Shown here in pieces: positions 1-10,555 of a stretch of DNA of 64,000 nucleotides. Source of the stretch: Blepharisma japonicum (Eukaryota > Ciliophora > Heterotrichea > Heterotrichida > Blepharismidae); assembly GCA_949751835.1 (NCBI GenBank), contig CATKHK010000013.1, forward strand, positions 124,001 through 188,000, read 5' to 3'. A program made the translations under genes and the position numbers. The notes beneath the pieces were generated by a model, which was given only the letters and a program-made list of their open reading frames with translations, was not told the DNA's origin and did not search any database. Position 1 is the stretch's first letter. The number at the start of each line of letters is the position of its first letter.

Positions 1-1834
1 GGATAGAATTAGGAGCAATATCAAGATAAATTTCAGCGAGTCTAGTTTTAGTTATGATTTCTAATATTGAAAAATCATCGATATACGGAAGTGTTTTATT
101 TACCTCTGAAAGAGCTTTATAATGCTGGTTTGACATAGAATATATATAAGATAGTAAAATCCTTGTTTCCACGATACGGATTTTATTACCACGGTCATGC
201 GATGTAGAAATCAACTCATTTGCTAGCTCATAAGCTTCTCTTAGCTGATAATGGTGAATAAGTCTACGAAGTTTATTTAATTTTATATCAAGGAAAAGAT
301 CAACGTCATTTGTTTCGTTTAAAGTTTCAATTGCTTTTTCTTCGAAGTAAAGAGCTTCTAATAGTTCTCCTTTATTAATGCTTCATATGTGTCCAATATA
401 ATAAATAGAAAAATCCCATTTTATGCAGGTTTTAATGGGGCAATAAGAATCAACGTATTTTAAGATATCCATAACTGTATCTTTCTGATACTGTGCCAAA
501 AATCGAGCAATCTGCAAATAAAAATCAGCATCAATCGCAGATTTCAGAGGATTTTCCTTAATGGCATTAAGAAAGCTATGAGAAATTCAGTAGCATCCTT
601 GATTCATCCAATTCAAAACATTCATTCTCATTTGGTTGCTTCTCAAATCTGCATGCTCATGCTTGACTAATCCTTCGATAAAAGCATAATCAGCTAAATT
701 TACCCATGTTTTCACATTTGTATCAACATTTAGATATCTTGGCACAATCATAGGAATTTTCTTTTTAGTATCAATTTTTGGCTTTATTTCTGTTAATATA
801 TTGGATGATTCACATTTTGAATATAGCAAATCAGCTTGTGAAAAAAATAATGATGACTTTATCAGTGCAATTAAATTCCCCAGCTTAATTGATTGTAAAA
901 CAGCTCTTTCTGCAATTCTTTTTTCTTTTTTATAGTTTCCCATCAACCCAGCAATTTTCATAAATAATAGTGTAGATTCTAAAATAACTGGATTATCATT
1001 TTCGCTTAGTGCTCGCTTTATGGTTTCTACTAATAAATGCAATGCAGGCTCTAAATGACCTAGCTGAAGCTCAATTTTTACTCTATGCAAAGAAGCATAA
1101 TGCGTTGATGATTGAACGACTACTAGCCCTTTTTCACGAGTCGTTTTTGTAGGCATTTTCGAGTCCAAAATCATATCAAAATACCTATGAATGTTGTCAA
1201 TTGCTTGATTGTTTTTATAATAAGTATCTAAATGGCCTTGGCAAATGAAGTTAGTTGGTGGGTTTATTTTGGTTATTTCTTCAGAAAGCTCTTGATAGGT
1301 TTTCTTTAGCACTAAATTGTCTAGATTTGTGGCGACTGAAACTGCGTGCTGGGCATCAGATTTTTCTTGAATTTTGCCGCTTTTGTATTCTTGAAGCTTT
1401 TTATCAAGCTTTGTGATGTCTTCAAATCCCATCCTCGCAAAAACCAAAAAGCATTTACGCAAAAACAAATATAAAGTGCCTCCTTGCTCCAAATACCCCA
1501 TGCTCATTTCGCCTTCATTTTTAAGTTCATTCAATTTTGCGATGAAAAAGGTAAGAATATCGCTGAAATGCTGCAAAGAGTTGATAGCGTTTAAAAAATG
1601 GGTTTTTATTGGCTGAATAGAATTGATTCCTTCTTCAAGGGTTTGCAGATAATTTACTAAATCTTGAAAGCTCATTTCTTCAGATCCTTCATCTTTGATT
1701 TTACTTACAAGAAAGCTTAGGGTTTTTTGACGCTGCTGAGGTAATAATTTTGGGTTCATAAATGATTCGTGGAGAAGGATGCAAAGCGAGATGCGATAAG
1801 GCGAGAGTTCTTGATGCTGCTCTAAAATGTCCAT
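1..1834 (-). CDS. APC5: Anaphase-promoting complex subunit 5 (partial, C-terminus outside window)
   Basis: Scaffold subunit of the APC/C ubiquitin ligase that drives mitotic exit. About 611 residues are visible and the C-terminus runs off the left edge. The frame stays open only if TGA is Trp (for example plus-strand positions 587-589 and 383-385). The N-terminal SPYRISLCILLHESF stretch resembles the APC5 N-terminus. The segment around HLDTYYKNNQAIDNIHRYFD matches the conserved APC5 region, and the following helices (YASLHRVKIELQLGHLEPAL) look like TPR repeats, as expected for this family. The start is the first ATG of the frame. The family call rests on recognised motifs, not an alignment; another TPR protein is the alternative. 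Confidence 0.72.
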
Positions 1835-2212
1835 TCCCGCTTATTATTTAAGATAATATTTAAATGTCAAACCACTATAAAGAGAATTAAAATTAATTTT
1901 TAATAGCAAAGACAAATATACGCTTATCAAATTTCTAACTATCTAAGAAGATAGCCTATCAATTTGATTTAATATTAAAATTATCAGATTTGCATAGTTT
2001 ATTTTAATTTTAACCCTACTGTAGGAAAAGTTTTGAGATGTTTAATTTAATTTTTAATCTAAAATTCAAATTAAACAATGATTAATCTGGCCATAATAAT
2101 ATTGGAAATTTTAATGATGGCACTTAAAAAGGCAATAATTTTTTTACAAAATACAAAATAGTTCTATGATTATTTAAACTTATTGGATCATTAAGATAAG
2201 ATATAAAAATAA
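1835..2212. other. Intergenic, no gene seen
   Basis: AT-rich spacer of 378 bp between two divergent genes (APC5 leftward, histidine kinase rightward). No open frame, RNA gene or clear repeat is visible. It presumably carries both promoters. Confidence 0.6.
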
Positions 2213-4339
2213 ATGACGAACATTGCAGATTTATGGTGGCAAGAAGAAATTCAATATAAATATAAGCTACTGCTTTATTTCAGTTATGGATTTGCTACTA
2301 TTTCAGCCTTATCACGCATTCCGCTCCTTCTTTTATCGCCTAATTTGATTTATAGAGAATTTTGCAAGAGATTTCTTCAGCACTTAATTGCTATAATTAT
2401 ACTAAATATAGCTAAAAAGACATCTTCTAAAACGAAAAACATATTAGGAGTTATTGTTATAGAATATTATCATTTAATACTTGCTTTATCTACATCATAT
2501 ATAGATCCATACGTGCTAGAACTATTTTCATATACCTTGACTATTAGACTAGAGCTTCCTTTTATACAAAAAAAAATTATTGCTAATTTAATTTTATTAA
2601 AACATTTTTATGTATGGACTTTTCACGATATGATTTTTGGAGAAAGCCAATTAAAATTTAATTTAGCATTTATGAGGGCATTGCTATTTGTATTTTTAAT
2701 ATGCAACTTTGGAGAATTTTACTTGGACAAAGTTTCATATGAGAAATTTTTTTTTAGTAAAGAGCTCGAAATATCTAAGAAAAGATTGAAAATAATTACA
2801 GATGCATTTCCTGATGGCATTGCGATAATTTCAAGAAGTCATATAATTGAATTTGTAAATGAAAATATGTTAGGCCTATTGAGCTGTAACAGCACTAATC
2901 TTTTTTCTGAAATATCACGCTATGAATATTGCCCTAACCGAAAAGTATCAAATTTAAACACATCTCATTTACTTATTGATGATATTTGCCAAGCTTTTGA
3001 AATATTGGAAACTAGAGAAATTACTTTGGGTGTTACAAATTTAAACTCAGTTTTCTTAGAATGAAAAGTCCAGAAAATTATTTGAGAAAATAGTCCAATG
3101 TTATTTCTGACTGTGAGAAATGTAAATCAGATAATTGAGCTTGAAAAAAGCATTGCAAATGACAATATGAAGACAGTTTTGTTGAGATCAGTATCTCATG
3201 AACTCAGAACTCCTTTAAATTCTATTGAGTATTTCATTAATGAAATTAATGATAATAATCAATTTCAACGAACTGAAGAAGAAAAACAAAAATTAAAAAT
3301 AATTTGCATATCTTCAAAGTTAATGTTATCACTTATAGATGATTTGCTAGATTATTCTAAAATTCTTGCAGGGGTCTTTACAGTCAAAAAATCTCAATGT
3401 GACCCAATCAGTATTATCAGAAATGCTTGTGGACTTATTAGTTTACAAGCTCAAAAAAAGAATTTAGATTTAAGTATAAGAATCGATAAAAGTGTGCCAA
3501 GTTTAATTGTTACCGATCCATTGAGATTTAGTCAAATTTTATTGAATTTGCTTAGCAACGCTTTAAAATTCACATTGAAAGGCTGAATAGAGGTTTGCTG
3601 CATTTATACTTGAAAAAACAAATTAAAGTGCTACATAGAAGATACTGGTATTGGGATGAATGAAGAAATGAGAAAACGGCTTTTCACAGAATTCAGCACT
3701 TCTTATATTCCAAGTATCAATCCAAGAGGTTCAGGACTTGGACTTTGCATCTCAAATTTTCTCGTAAAGCAGCTTGGTGGAAAGTCAATCAAAGTAAAAT
3801 CCTCTCCAGGCAAAGGCTCAATTTTTTGATTTTCCATTGACGTTACCCAAGCTAACCCATCGAATTTATTAACACTAAAGCAGTTTCCTCTAGAAAATGA
3901 AGAAAAATTTTATATTGATATGGAAAAATATAAATCCTTAAAAAATTCCTTGGTTTCTGATATTCTGATTGTAGACGATAACGAATTTAATAGGCTTGTT
4001 CTTCAGTCAATTCTGAGCCAGCAGCACTGATTTATTGATGAAGCTTGCAATGGAAAAGATGCTATAAATAAAGTCATTTCCTGCAATGAAAGAAAACACA
4101 TGTATAAAGTAATTATTATGGATTGTAGCATGCCTGAAATGTCGGGATTTGAAGCCACAATTGAAATAGTAAATTATTATAAAAGTAAGAAGATATTTAA
4201 AATGCCTTCAATTATAGGATACTCAGCTTTTAACACAGATGAAGATAGGAATAACTGTTTTGAATGTGGAATGGTTGATTACCTGACAAAGCCATGTCTA
4301 CCAGAGAAAATAATATCTACTATTAAAAAATATTTATAA
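2213..4339 (+). CDS. Membrane-bound hybrid histidine kinase
   Basis: Two-component sensor kinase of 708 aa, read through several TGA (Trp) codons. Residues about 15-185 hold several hydrophobic segments, so it is likely a polytopic membrane protein. A PAS-like stretch follows at about 200-285 (AFPDGIAIISRSHIIEFVNE). The HisKA H-box SVSHELRTPLNS places the phospho-accepting His at 329. The ATPase domain shows an N-box (LNLLSNALKF), a G1 box (EDTGIGM) and a G2 box (GSGLGLCIS). A C-terminal receiver domain has the acidic pair in IVDDN, phospho-acceptor Asp637 (MDCSMPEMSGFEA) and Lys693 (LTKP). All key residues are present, so it should be active. The sensed signal is unknown. Confidence 0.93.
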
Positions 4340-4625
4340 TAAAAAATAAATTTCGGTTTTAAAGGAAATCGGAAACTATTAGCATTAAAGGTTAAGCTAT
4401 CCTTATATGAGATTATTTGTGTTAAATTTTAATTAGCTAGTTGTGCATAGCAAAATTAATTTTTATTTCTCAATAGGAGAACTTGGAATAATTTTTCTAG
4501 TTAAAAATAAAAATAAATAATAATATTACGCAAAATTACATTTCTAAATCAATCCATTGGTAAAATTTATACCTTTTTTAAGTTGCCATATTTCACATAA
4601 CAAATCCTTACCTATTACAGCAAAA

Positions 4626-5192
4626 TTAATTTTTTTTAGTAATTATAGCTTTGCTTTTAATTTTCTTCAATAAAGATACTTTAGTAGACAAACTAGAAGG
4701 TATTGATGGAACTCGGTTCAATTTTAAAGCCAAAATATCAATATTTGCTGGCTTTTTATTAGCATCCATAATCTTTCTTTTTCCATATACAGATTGAACT
4801 CTTTCATAAACAGATTTCCGCTCTGTTGAAGACCCATTGGCATGTATTTGCGATAAATTTTTAATTGGCCCACTCGAATTTCTTAGAATTATTTTTTGTT
4901 TTTTCGGCTTGAGAAAATTATTTTTTAAAAAATTTCCATCATACAAGTATCTAGCCCTATCGCTCTTTATTTCTGTAGGGGCAGCTAAAATTGATTCTAA
5001 TCCCACTAAATTTGGAACTTTATTTGTCGAAGTTTTTTTGCTTTGTTGATTAGATGATTCTTGTAAATTTTGCAATGCAAGAAGTCTTGCACATAAATCA
5101 TGATATTCAAAATGGACGCCATAGCTATCTATAACTGTAGGCTCTCTTTGGCAATTTGCTAATAGCTGTTTATGCAAATGATCACTCAGCAT
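4626..5192 (-). CDS. Small basic protein, paralogue of the gene at 17724-18203
   Basis: Unrecognised protein of 188 aa, rich in Lys and Ser with no membrane segment. Near the N-terminus the stretch DSYGVHFEYHDLCARLLAL aligns with NVYGVSFDYNELVERLKKI of the gene at 17724-18203, also near its N-terminus. The shared pattern is YGV-x-F-x-Y-x2-L-x2-RL. The rest is low-complexity and probably disordered. It starts at an ATG and ends at TAA. It lies between the histidine kinase and ARP4 with short spacers. The shared block suggests a small lineage-specific family; no function is proposed. Confidence 0.75.
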   Translation of the reverse strand: MLSDHLHKQLLANCQREPTVIDSYGVHFEYHDLCARLLALQNLQESSNQQSKKTSTNKVPNLVGLESILAAPTEIKSDRARYLYDGNFLKNNFLKPKKQKIILRNSSGPIKNLSQIHANGSSTERKSVYERVQSVYGKRKIMDANKKPANIDILALKLNRVPSIPSSLSTKVSLLKKIKSKAIITKKN

Positions 5193-5292
5193 ATTTTTAT
5201 ATCAAGAAATTCAAAATTATGGATAATGAAAAAATGCTGATATGATTAGCTAATTTTTATCTATTGGATAAAAAATGAATAAGGTAAATTTA

Positions 5293-6564
5293 TTAAGGGC
5301 ATTTTCTTTCTACTATATTAGCTCCATTCTCGTCATAGTCTTGCTTTGTTATCCACATTTGATTGAAACTTCCTAAGGATGCTAAAATGGAGCCTCCGAT
5401 CCAAGCACTGAATTTTCGGTCATTAGGGTTTTGAGAGGCAATTAATCTGATTTTCATACTCTGAGCATTAATTTCTGAAATTTTCTTGAATAATCTATCA
5501 GGAAACCCTCCAATAAGAGAATTTCCTCCAGCGATCACTATATTTCCAAATAGTTCTCTTCGAATTTCTACATCACATTTATTAATTGCATCGCAAACCA
5601 TTTGGTGGACCCCTGAAAATCCTGCTACTCCTTCAATTCCTTGTGCAAAAAACATTTCAGGGATTCTATATCTTTCAGTCCCTATCTGAATTTGTGTGCC
5701 ATCAGGCATATCATAGTTCTGGGGCTGAATACCATTGTAAGAAGTATCAGAAATAGGAATATCACTTACTTTAAATGTAGCTTCTTTTATATTTCTTACT
5801 ACTTCTTTTATAGAATGCTCTTGATACGAAGGGTTCACATCAATATTTAAGACATCTTCAATAAGAAATTCAGCCGCTCCTATTTCTCCATCTTCAATAC
5901 CCTTAATATCTTTATTAAACGAATAATGAGGACGTATGTAAACCCCATTATTCTTCAAGGTGGTCAATAGTATATCAGTAAACATTTCTCCTCCAATATT
6001 ACATTTTACTATTGATTTCTGTAAAACATATCCATCCTGTATTGGGACTGCACTCGTCGTATAAGCCCCGGAATCAAAAACTAAGCTTGTAGTCCTTCCT
6101 GATGCAAAAGAAGAAAGTGCTGCATTTTTTACTATAAAAATAGCTGGAACTTGTAATTTTTCGAACATCATTTCGGCTAAAGCGAGACGAAATTCTTTGT
6201 CATGGATACTTGGCTCTGATAATAAAATTGGATGCATATTTTGTACAATTTTCAGCCCTTTTTCAAGAGCTTCTTTGCAGATTTGTTCAATTTTTTCAGA
6301 TTTGTCTCGGCCTTCAGCGAAAAGTTGCTCAATTTTCATATAGTCCTGGTATTTATTGATCCTGTCTCCCGTTAGAATGTCTTTGGATTCAAGATCCATT
6401 TGGTTCGGGTTTTCTATGATGCCAACATACTAATTATGATTTACTGAAGGGACGATTGCTTTAGGTATGATATCTCCTGCGTAGCCAGCTTTTGTGGTAT
6501 GATTACCTATGTCAAGTACAATTCCTAAATTTTCTTCTAAATAAAAATTGCCTGCTCTAAACAT
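5293..6564 (-). CDS. ARP4: Actin-related protein 4 (ACTL6/BAF53 family)
   Basis: Nuclear actin-related protein, a shared subunit of chromatin complexes such as NuA4, INO80 and SWI/SNF. The product is 418 aa from two exons (human ACTL6A is 429 aa). Exon 1 starts at 6564 and encodes the actin phosphate-1 loop region (GIVLDIGNHTTKAGYAGD). A 15-nt intron at 6430-6444 follows, then exon 2. The C-terminus FSAWIGGSILASLGSFNQMW, followed by ITKQDY and ending VERKCP, is nearly diagnostic for ARP4/BAF53. LVFDSGAYTTSAVPIQDGY is the actin phosphate-2 region. Without the intron the reading frame would start at an internal Met and lack the first nucleotide-binding loop. Confidence 0.92.
6430..6444 (-). other. 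15-nt intron in ARP4
   Basis: Sense sequence GTAAATCATAATTAG, phase 0. Removing it joins IPKAIVPS to YVGIIENP in frame. It contains an in-frame TAG if retained. Confidence 0.92.
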
Positions 6565-6628
6565 CTTGGATTCTTAAATTAATTTATTAATCTATCAATT
6601 AATCTCTTTAAAGTTGTAGTTAACTTAT

Positions 6629-7033
6629 CTAGAGTTCATGAGGAACACCCAAGTTGTATGCCAATGGGTTGTAGCGATATCTTTTATACTTGGTTTCCAA
6701 ATAGAAAAGCACAATAAATTCAAAAGGCAATAAAAGAATAAAAGCGAAGGTAATCCAGCCTGTCCCAGCGTCAAATTGTTGGTTTCTATATCTGGGAGTC
6801 CAAGCATGTTCTTGTCTTTCAGAGAATTTTTTAAATGGATCATATCTCTTTTTGTATCCAGGTCTCTGAGCATGGGAGAGCTGCCCATAAAACAAGTTTC
6901 TTTCATAATCTTTTACTACGTAGAAATCGTGAGGGATTTCATCAGCTACTTCAGTATCTGCAGCAGGTCTTCCTCTTGTAGCTAGCTGGGATATCCCTGA
7001 GCGTCTAAACACTCTTGCTAATCTTAAGGCCAT
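6629..7033 (-). CDS. Small single-pass membrane protein, possibly mitochondrial
   Basis: Unrecognised protein of 134 aa. The N-terminus MALRLARVFRRSGISQLATRG is basic and amphipathic, like a mitochondrial targeting sequence. One strong hydrophobic segment lies near the C-terminus (about residues 93-111, WITFAFILLLPFEFIVLFYL), followed by a short basic and aromatic tail. This layout resembles small accessory subunits of inner-membrane respiratory complexes, many of which are ciliate-specific, but no family is identified. It lies 64 bp from the ARP4 start on the same strand. It starts at an ATG. Function is unassigned. Confidence 0.8.
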   Translation of the reverse strand: MALRLARVFRRSGISQLATRGRPAADTEVADEIPHDFYVVKDYERNLFYGQLSHAQRPGYKKRYDPFKKFSERQEHAWTPRYRNQQFDAGTGWITFAFILLLPFEFIVLFYLETKYKRYRYNPLAYNLGVPHEL

Positions 7034-7068
7034 TTAGAATTATTATAATAGAAAAATAATAACCAAAT

Positions 7069-7557
7069 TTAATTTCTCTTATCAACTATTCTCTGCGGTG
7101 GAATATTTTCTTTATCAATCTCCAATGGACAAAAGCTCTTCGCCCTTGCATTTAATTTTTCAGGTCTTCTTACAAATAAATTAATCGTTGATACAACTTC
7201 ATCGAAAAATTCTGTCTTAATTTCATCGCAAAGCTTAACTTCCTGCTTACATTCAGCGATTTCTTTTTCTACTTCCTTTTCTAAATTTAAGTTTTCAAAT
7301 AATGTAGCAAGTTTTAAAGAAACCGAATTCTTGTGGGGATGTTTAAATAAATAAGAGTGAAGACGGCTTTCTAAAGGTGCAATTTGTGGAGATGGAGGAA
7401 ATGAGGATTTTGATTCAGAGGAAGCGAATGACTGGACTGAGGTGGAATTTGTATGGAAGCTAGGGGGGGATATGCTATGGCTTTGGTATCCTAAAGCGTC
7501 TTCGATCAGCTTTTGGGGAAGCAACAGGCTGAGCTGGTCGGTTGGTATATCAATCAT
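7069..7557 (-). CDS. Unrecognised 162-aa protein
   Basis: The first ATG in the frame is at 7557 (MIDIPTDQLS); the open frame continues upstream without an ATG. The N-terminal third is Ser/Pro-rich and probably disordered. The middle is an acidic, helix-prone stretch (LFENLNLEKEVEKEIAE). Near the C-terminus is a KENIPP sequence that fits a KEN-box degron pattern; this is a pattern match only. It lies 35 bp upstream of the small membrane-protein gene on the same strand. No domain is recognised. Confidence 0.7.
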   Translation of the reverse strand: MIDIPTDQLSLLLPQKLIEDALGYQSHSISPPSFHTNSTSVQSFASSESKSSFPPSPQIAPLESRLHSYLFKHPHKNSVSLKLATLFENLNLEKEVEKEIAECKQEVKLCDEIKTEFFDEVVSTINLFVRRPEKLNARAKSFCPLEIDKENIPPQRIVDKRN

Positions 7558-7985
7558 TTTTAAATTTAAATTGGTTTGGATACCCCCTTTATGCAAGGAT
7601 AGACTTGCATGTAGATTTCAAGACTTAAATAAATATTGGAAGGATCTTTAGCAAATTATCTTGATAAATTTAAATCTAGGAGATTGAGAGGGTTATCTTA
7701 ATTAAAATTTGCTTAAATAAAAGAAGTTTTGATTAGCGACTAAACTGCCATTTTATAAACACTATTTTTTAATACATCAATGGGTCTTTATTTAATATAA
7801 TTTTATCAATATGGGCTGCATAACGTTTCAAAAATTACTAAAATATATAAAAATTATATTTTTTCTCGCAATGCAATGATTAAGTATAATCACTTTATAT
7901 CTATAATTTCTTCTTATTTTTAATTAATTTTAACGCCACTTATTACTTGTCATATTCCTATATGACAATTCTTAATAATTTAAAA
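7558..7985. other. Intergenic, no gene seen
   Basis: Spacer of 428 bp between divergent genes. It is very AT-rich after about 7660. No RNA gene or repeat was recognised. Confidence 0.55.
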
Positions 7986-9170
7986 ATGGATTTAGGAAAG
8001 AGACTATTAACTCCAGAACTCGTTGAAGAAAGAGAATACAGAAAAGCTTTACTATTAAAAGTAAAACCCATCTAGGCAGAACTGGAAACTTCACTCGCTG
8101 AAAAAGATTTAGCTAGCTGAAAAAGAAACCAAAGCTACCAAATAGAGCGGCCAAATACATATAGTCCAATCTTCATGTATAAGCGAAATGATATCTACAA
8201 GCCTTCCTCAAATCTCTCACAAAGTATAGAAAAGTCTGACAACTCCCAAAAAAATTCTTATATTGAGCATGAAAACAGTGGTAAAAAAATAGAAAATCAT
8301 AGAGAAGAAGGCTTTAAGAAAAAATATGAAGAAATTTGTGAAATTTATAAAAATGAGACAGCAATGTATAGAGATGAAATTGATAGGCTCAACCAAATCA
8401 TAGATGTAGGAAATAAAGGGGTAGCTGATAGCAGAAAAAGTGATGAAAAATTGTATGAAAAATTAAAAACAAAAAAAGAAGAGGTAAAGCAGCTGAAACA
8501 GAAGCTTAAAGAAAAACAAGACATCAAAGATAAAGAATTTAAAGAGCTAGAAATGCAAACTGAAAGGATAAAAAATTATGCGAGAACTGAAATGGAGACT
8601 GAAAATAAAAAAAATGATGGGAATGGATTAAAAGCGAAAAGAAAACTGTCACAAGGAAATGCAAACCTAAGACCCAGGAGCAGTGAACCTTCTAGAATAA
8701 ACCCACAAAACAGGACCTTAAAGGCCAAAAATAACACACAAAGCCAGCCAAATATAAAACAAATTGCAGCAGCTAAAGAAGAATTGCTTGGGCTTGAAGG
8801 AAAGAAAAAAGAAATTTTAGAAGAAATTAAAAGCCTCGAAAAAGAAAGAAATAAATTAAATAAGCCTTGAAAAGATGTAAAAGCGTATTATGAAGAAAGA
8901 GTCAAATTTTTAGAAAATGAATTGGGTAATTGAAGAGCAAAAGCTATTGATTTATCAACAAAATATTTTTCTGCTTTAAAAGCATTGAAAATTGAAATGA
9001 GAGAAACCAAAATTCAATGCTCAAACCACAAGCGGACCTCTAAAAAGCAGTTTGACGACACTGTAAACCAATTAAAAGACCATTACGAGTCTGTTATTTC
9101 AAGGCTTCAAAAATATTGTGAAAGCCTCGAAAATAAATCAAAGAAGAAAAAGAAAGCCAAAATAATTTAA
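7986..9170 (+). CDS. Coiled-coil protein with one 15-nt intron
   Basis: Unrecognised protein of 389 aa from two exons. Exon 1 (7986-8060) encodes 25 residues starting MDLGKRLLTPELVEERE. Removing the intron at 8061-8075 joins it in frame to the long open frame, which reads through TGA (Trp) at three places. Residues about 80-165 and 250-370 are strongly heptad-like and rich in Glu and Lys (YEKLKTKKEEVKQLKQKLKE). Between them is a basic Asn/Ser-rich linker, and the end is a Lys-rich tail (KKKKKAKII). This suggests a structural or cytoskeletal role, but no family is identified. It converges on POP7 with 26 bp between stop codons. Confidence 0.85.
8061..8075 (+). other. 15-nt intron in coiled-coil gene
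   Basis: GTAAAACCCATCTAG, phase 0. It is required to join the ATG-containing exon 1 to the long open frame. Confidence 0.9.
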
Positions 9171-9196
9171 TTTTTAAACAATTAAGACATAAATCG

Positions 9197-9526
9197 TTAT
9201 TTAAGATCAGACAATCTTATGTGTATTGCTGGGATTAGCCTTAACCTTGAATCATCTTCACAATTTTCAGAAGGATCAAGCTCATCGACAACTGCAACAG
9301 AAGATGTCTGAATTTCAAAAGAATTATAAAATCTTCCTAAATTATTAGCCACATCTAATGCTCTTGGGATTGCCATTCCACTCCCATGGATTATCAGTTC
9401 TTTAATTTCTCGTTCCATAAGCTTTTCTGCTCTTTTTATGTATGCTTGAATAGGTTTTTTACGAGTAATATAGATTTCGTTTGTTGCTGCATGAGGACGT
9501 GGGATGCTGGTTTTATTTATTTTCAT
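9197..9526 (-). CDS. POP7: RNase P/MRP subunit POP7 (Rpp20), Alba fold
   Basis: Small RNA-binding subunit of the nuclear tRNA- and rRNA-processing ribonucleases P and MRP, 109 aa. The central block YITRKKPIQAYIKRAEKLM followed by ELIIHGSGMAIPRALDVANN is the Alba/Rpp20 signature: a beta strand, a basic helix, then the IIHG-x-G-x-AI-x-RA loop and helix. The length fits the family. The C-terminal half carries an acidic insertion (ELDPSENCEDDS) before the last strand (RLIPAIHIRLSD). Another Alba-like protein such as Rpp25 is the alternative, but the IIHGxGxAIxRA pattern favours POP7. Confidence 0.82.
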   Translation of the reverse strand: MKINKTSIPRPHAATNEIYITRKKPIQAYIKRAEKLMEREIKELIIHGSGMAIPRALDVANNLGRFYNSFEIQTSSVAVVDELDPSENCEDDSRLRLIPAIHIRLSDLK

Positions 9527-9710
9527 ACTCTATTAATTCATAAATTAATTTAAATAATTTAATACAAATATTTGGCAGATTTTATATTAATGTGATATAG
9601 TTATGATTTATTTTGAAAATAAATGTAAGTTTTGCTTATGCTTCTATTTAAGGTAAGCAAAAATAAGGATAGACAAGACATTTTTAATTGTGAGTTAATT
9701 TCTAAATAAA

Positions 9711-10538
9711 ATGCTTCTTGGAAGATCCCTTTTACAAGTCAAACCAATTCAGCCACTTTTCACAGTTATGGCTTGAAACACTCTTTCAGATCAGCTGTCA
9801 GGGTTTTTTCCATTAGTGGCTGACGAGTATTTAGCATGAAATCACAGATCACAGAGGATTCTGCACGAGCTGGATTCAATTGGAGCTGATCTGTATTGTC
9901 TGAGTGAAATTGACCACTATGAAGACTTCATAGTTCCATGAATGAACGAAAAAGGATTTGCTGGAATTTACCAAAAGAAGCGCGGGTGGCATCGAGATGG
10001 AATTTGCTTGCTTTATAACAAAAAGTTTTCAGTTTCCTCACAAGAAGCCTGATATTTTCCTAATTCAAATCAATTTGCATTGGTAGTGAAACTAAATTTC
10101 GCTAATATAGAATTTATTGTAGTTGCGACACATCTAAAATCTATGCACGAATGCGAAGAAGAAAGAGCAATACAGATGGAATATTTATTACAAAAACTTG
10201 ATCTATGTGCAGGAAATCTTCCATTAATTATGTGTGGCGATTTTAACACAGAGCCAGGGAGCAAAACATATACTATATTAAGTGAGCATAGGTTGAGTTT
10301 TAAAAGTGTATACAATAAAGAAGGAACTGAGCCAATTTTCACAACTTTTAAATTCAGAGATGAATTTGAGAGAAAAACAGTTGATTATATATGGATTAAA
10401 GGGTTTGACGTGGCATGCGTATTAAGCATGCCAAGTGAAGAAATTATTGGTGAGAAAGGATTACCTTCACAAGTTTACCCTAGTGATCATCTATCTTTGG
10501 CTTGCCAACTGAATCTTCAAATAAATCCATCACTTTAG
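9711..10538 (+). CDS. CCR4/Angel-type endonuclease-exonuclease-phosphatase
   Basis: Metal-dependent phosphoesterase of 275 aa, reading through several TGA (Trp) codons from ATG 9711; under the standard code only the C-terminal half looks open. EEP-fold motifs appear in order: VMAWNTLSDQL (catalytic Asn), LYCLSEIDHYEDF (metal-binding Glu), VATHLKSM (His), MCGDFNTEPGS (Asp and Asn), TVDYIWIKG and the final SDHLSLACQL (Asp-His). The spacing matches CCR4/nocturnin/Angel/PDE12 proteins, which act on mRNA poly(A) tails or 2'-5' and cyclic phosphates. It is shorter than most and has no LRR or targeting extension. The exact substrate is not deducible. Confidence 0.88.
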
Positions 10539-10555
10539 CTATAAATAAAATTTAT

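Noticed and set aside
6625-6906. 93-codon minus-strand frame overlapping the small membrane-protein gene
   Set aside because: Different frame of the same strand inside the 134-aa gene, with no ATG context or domain to favour it.
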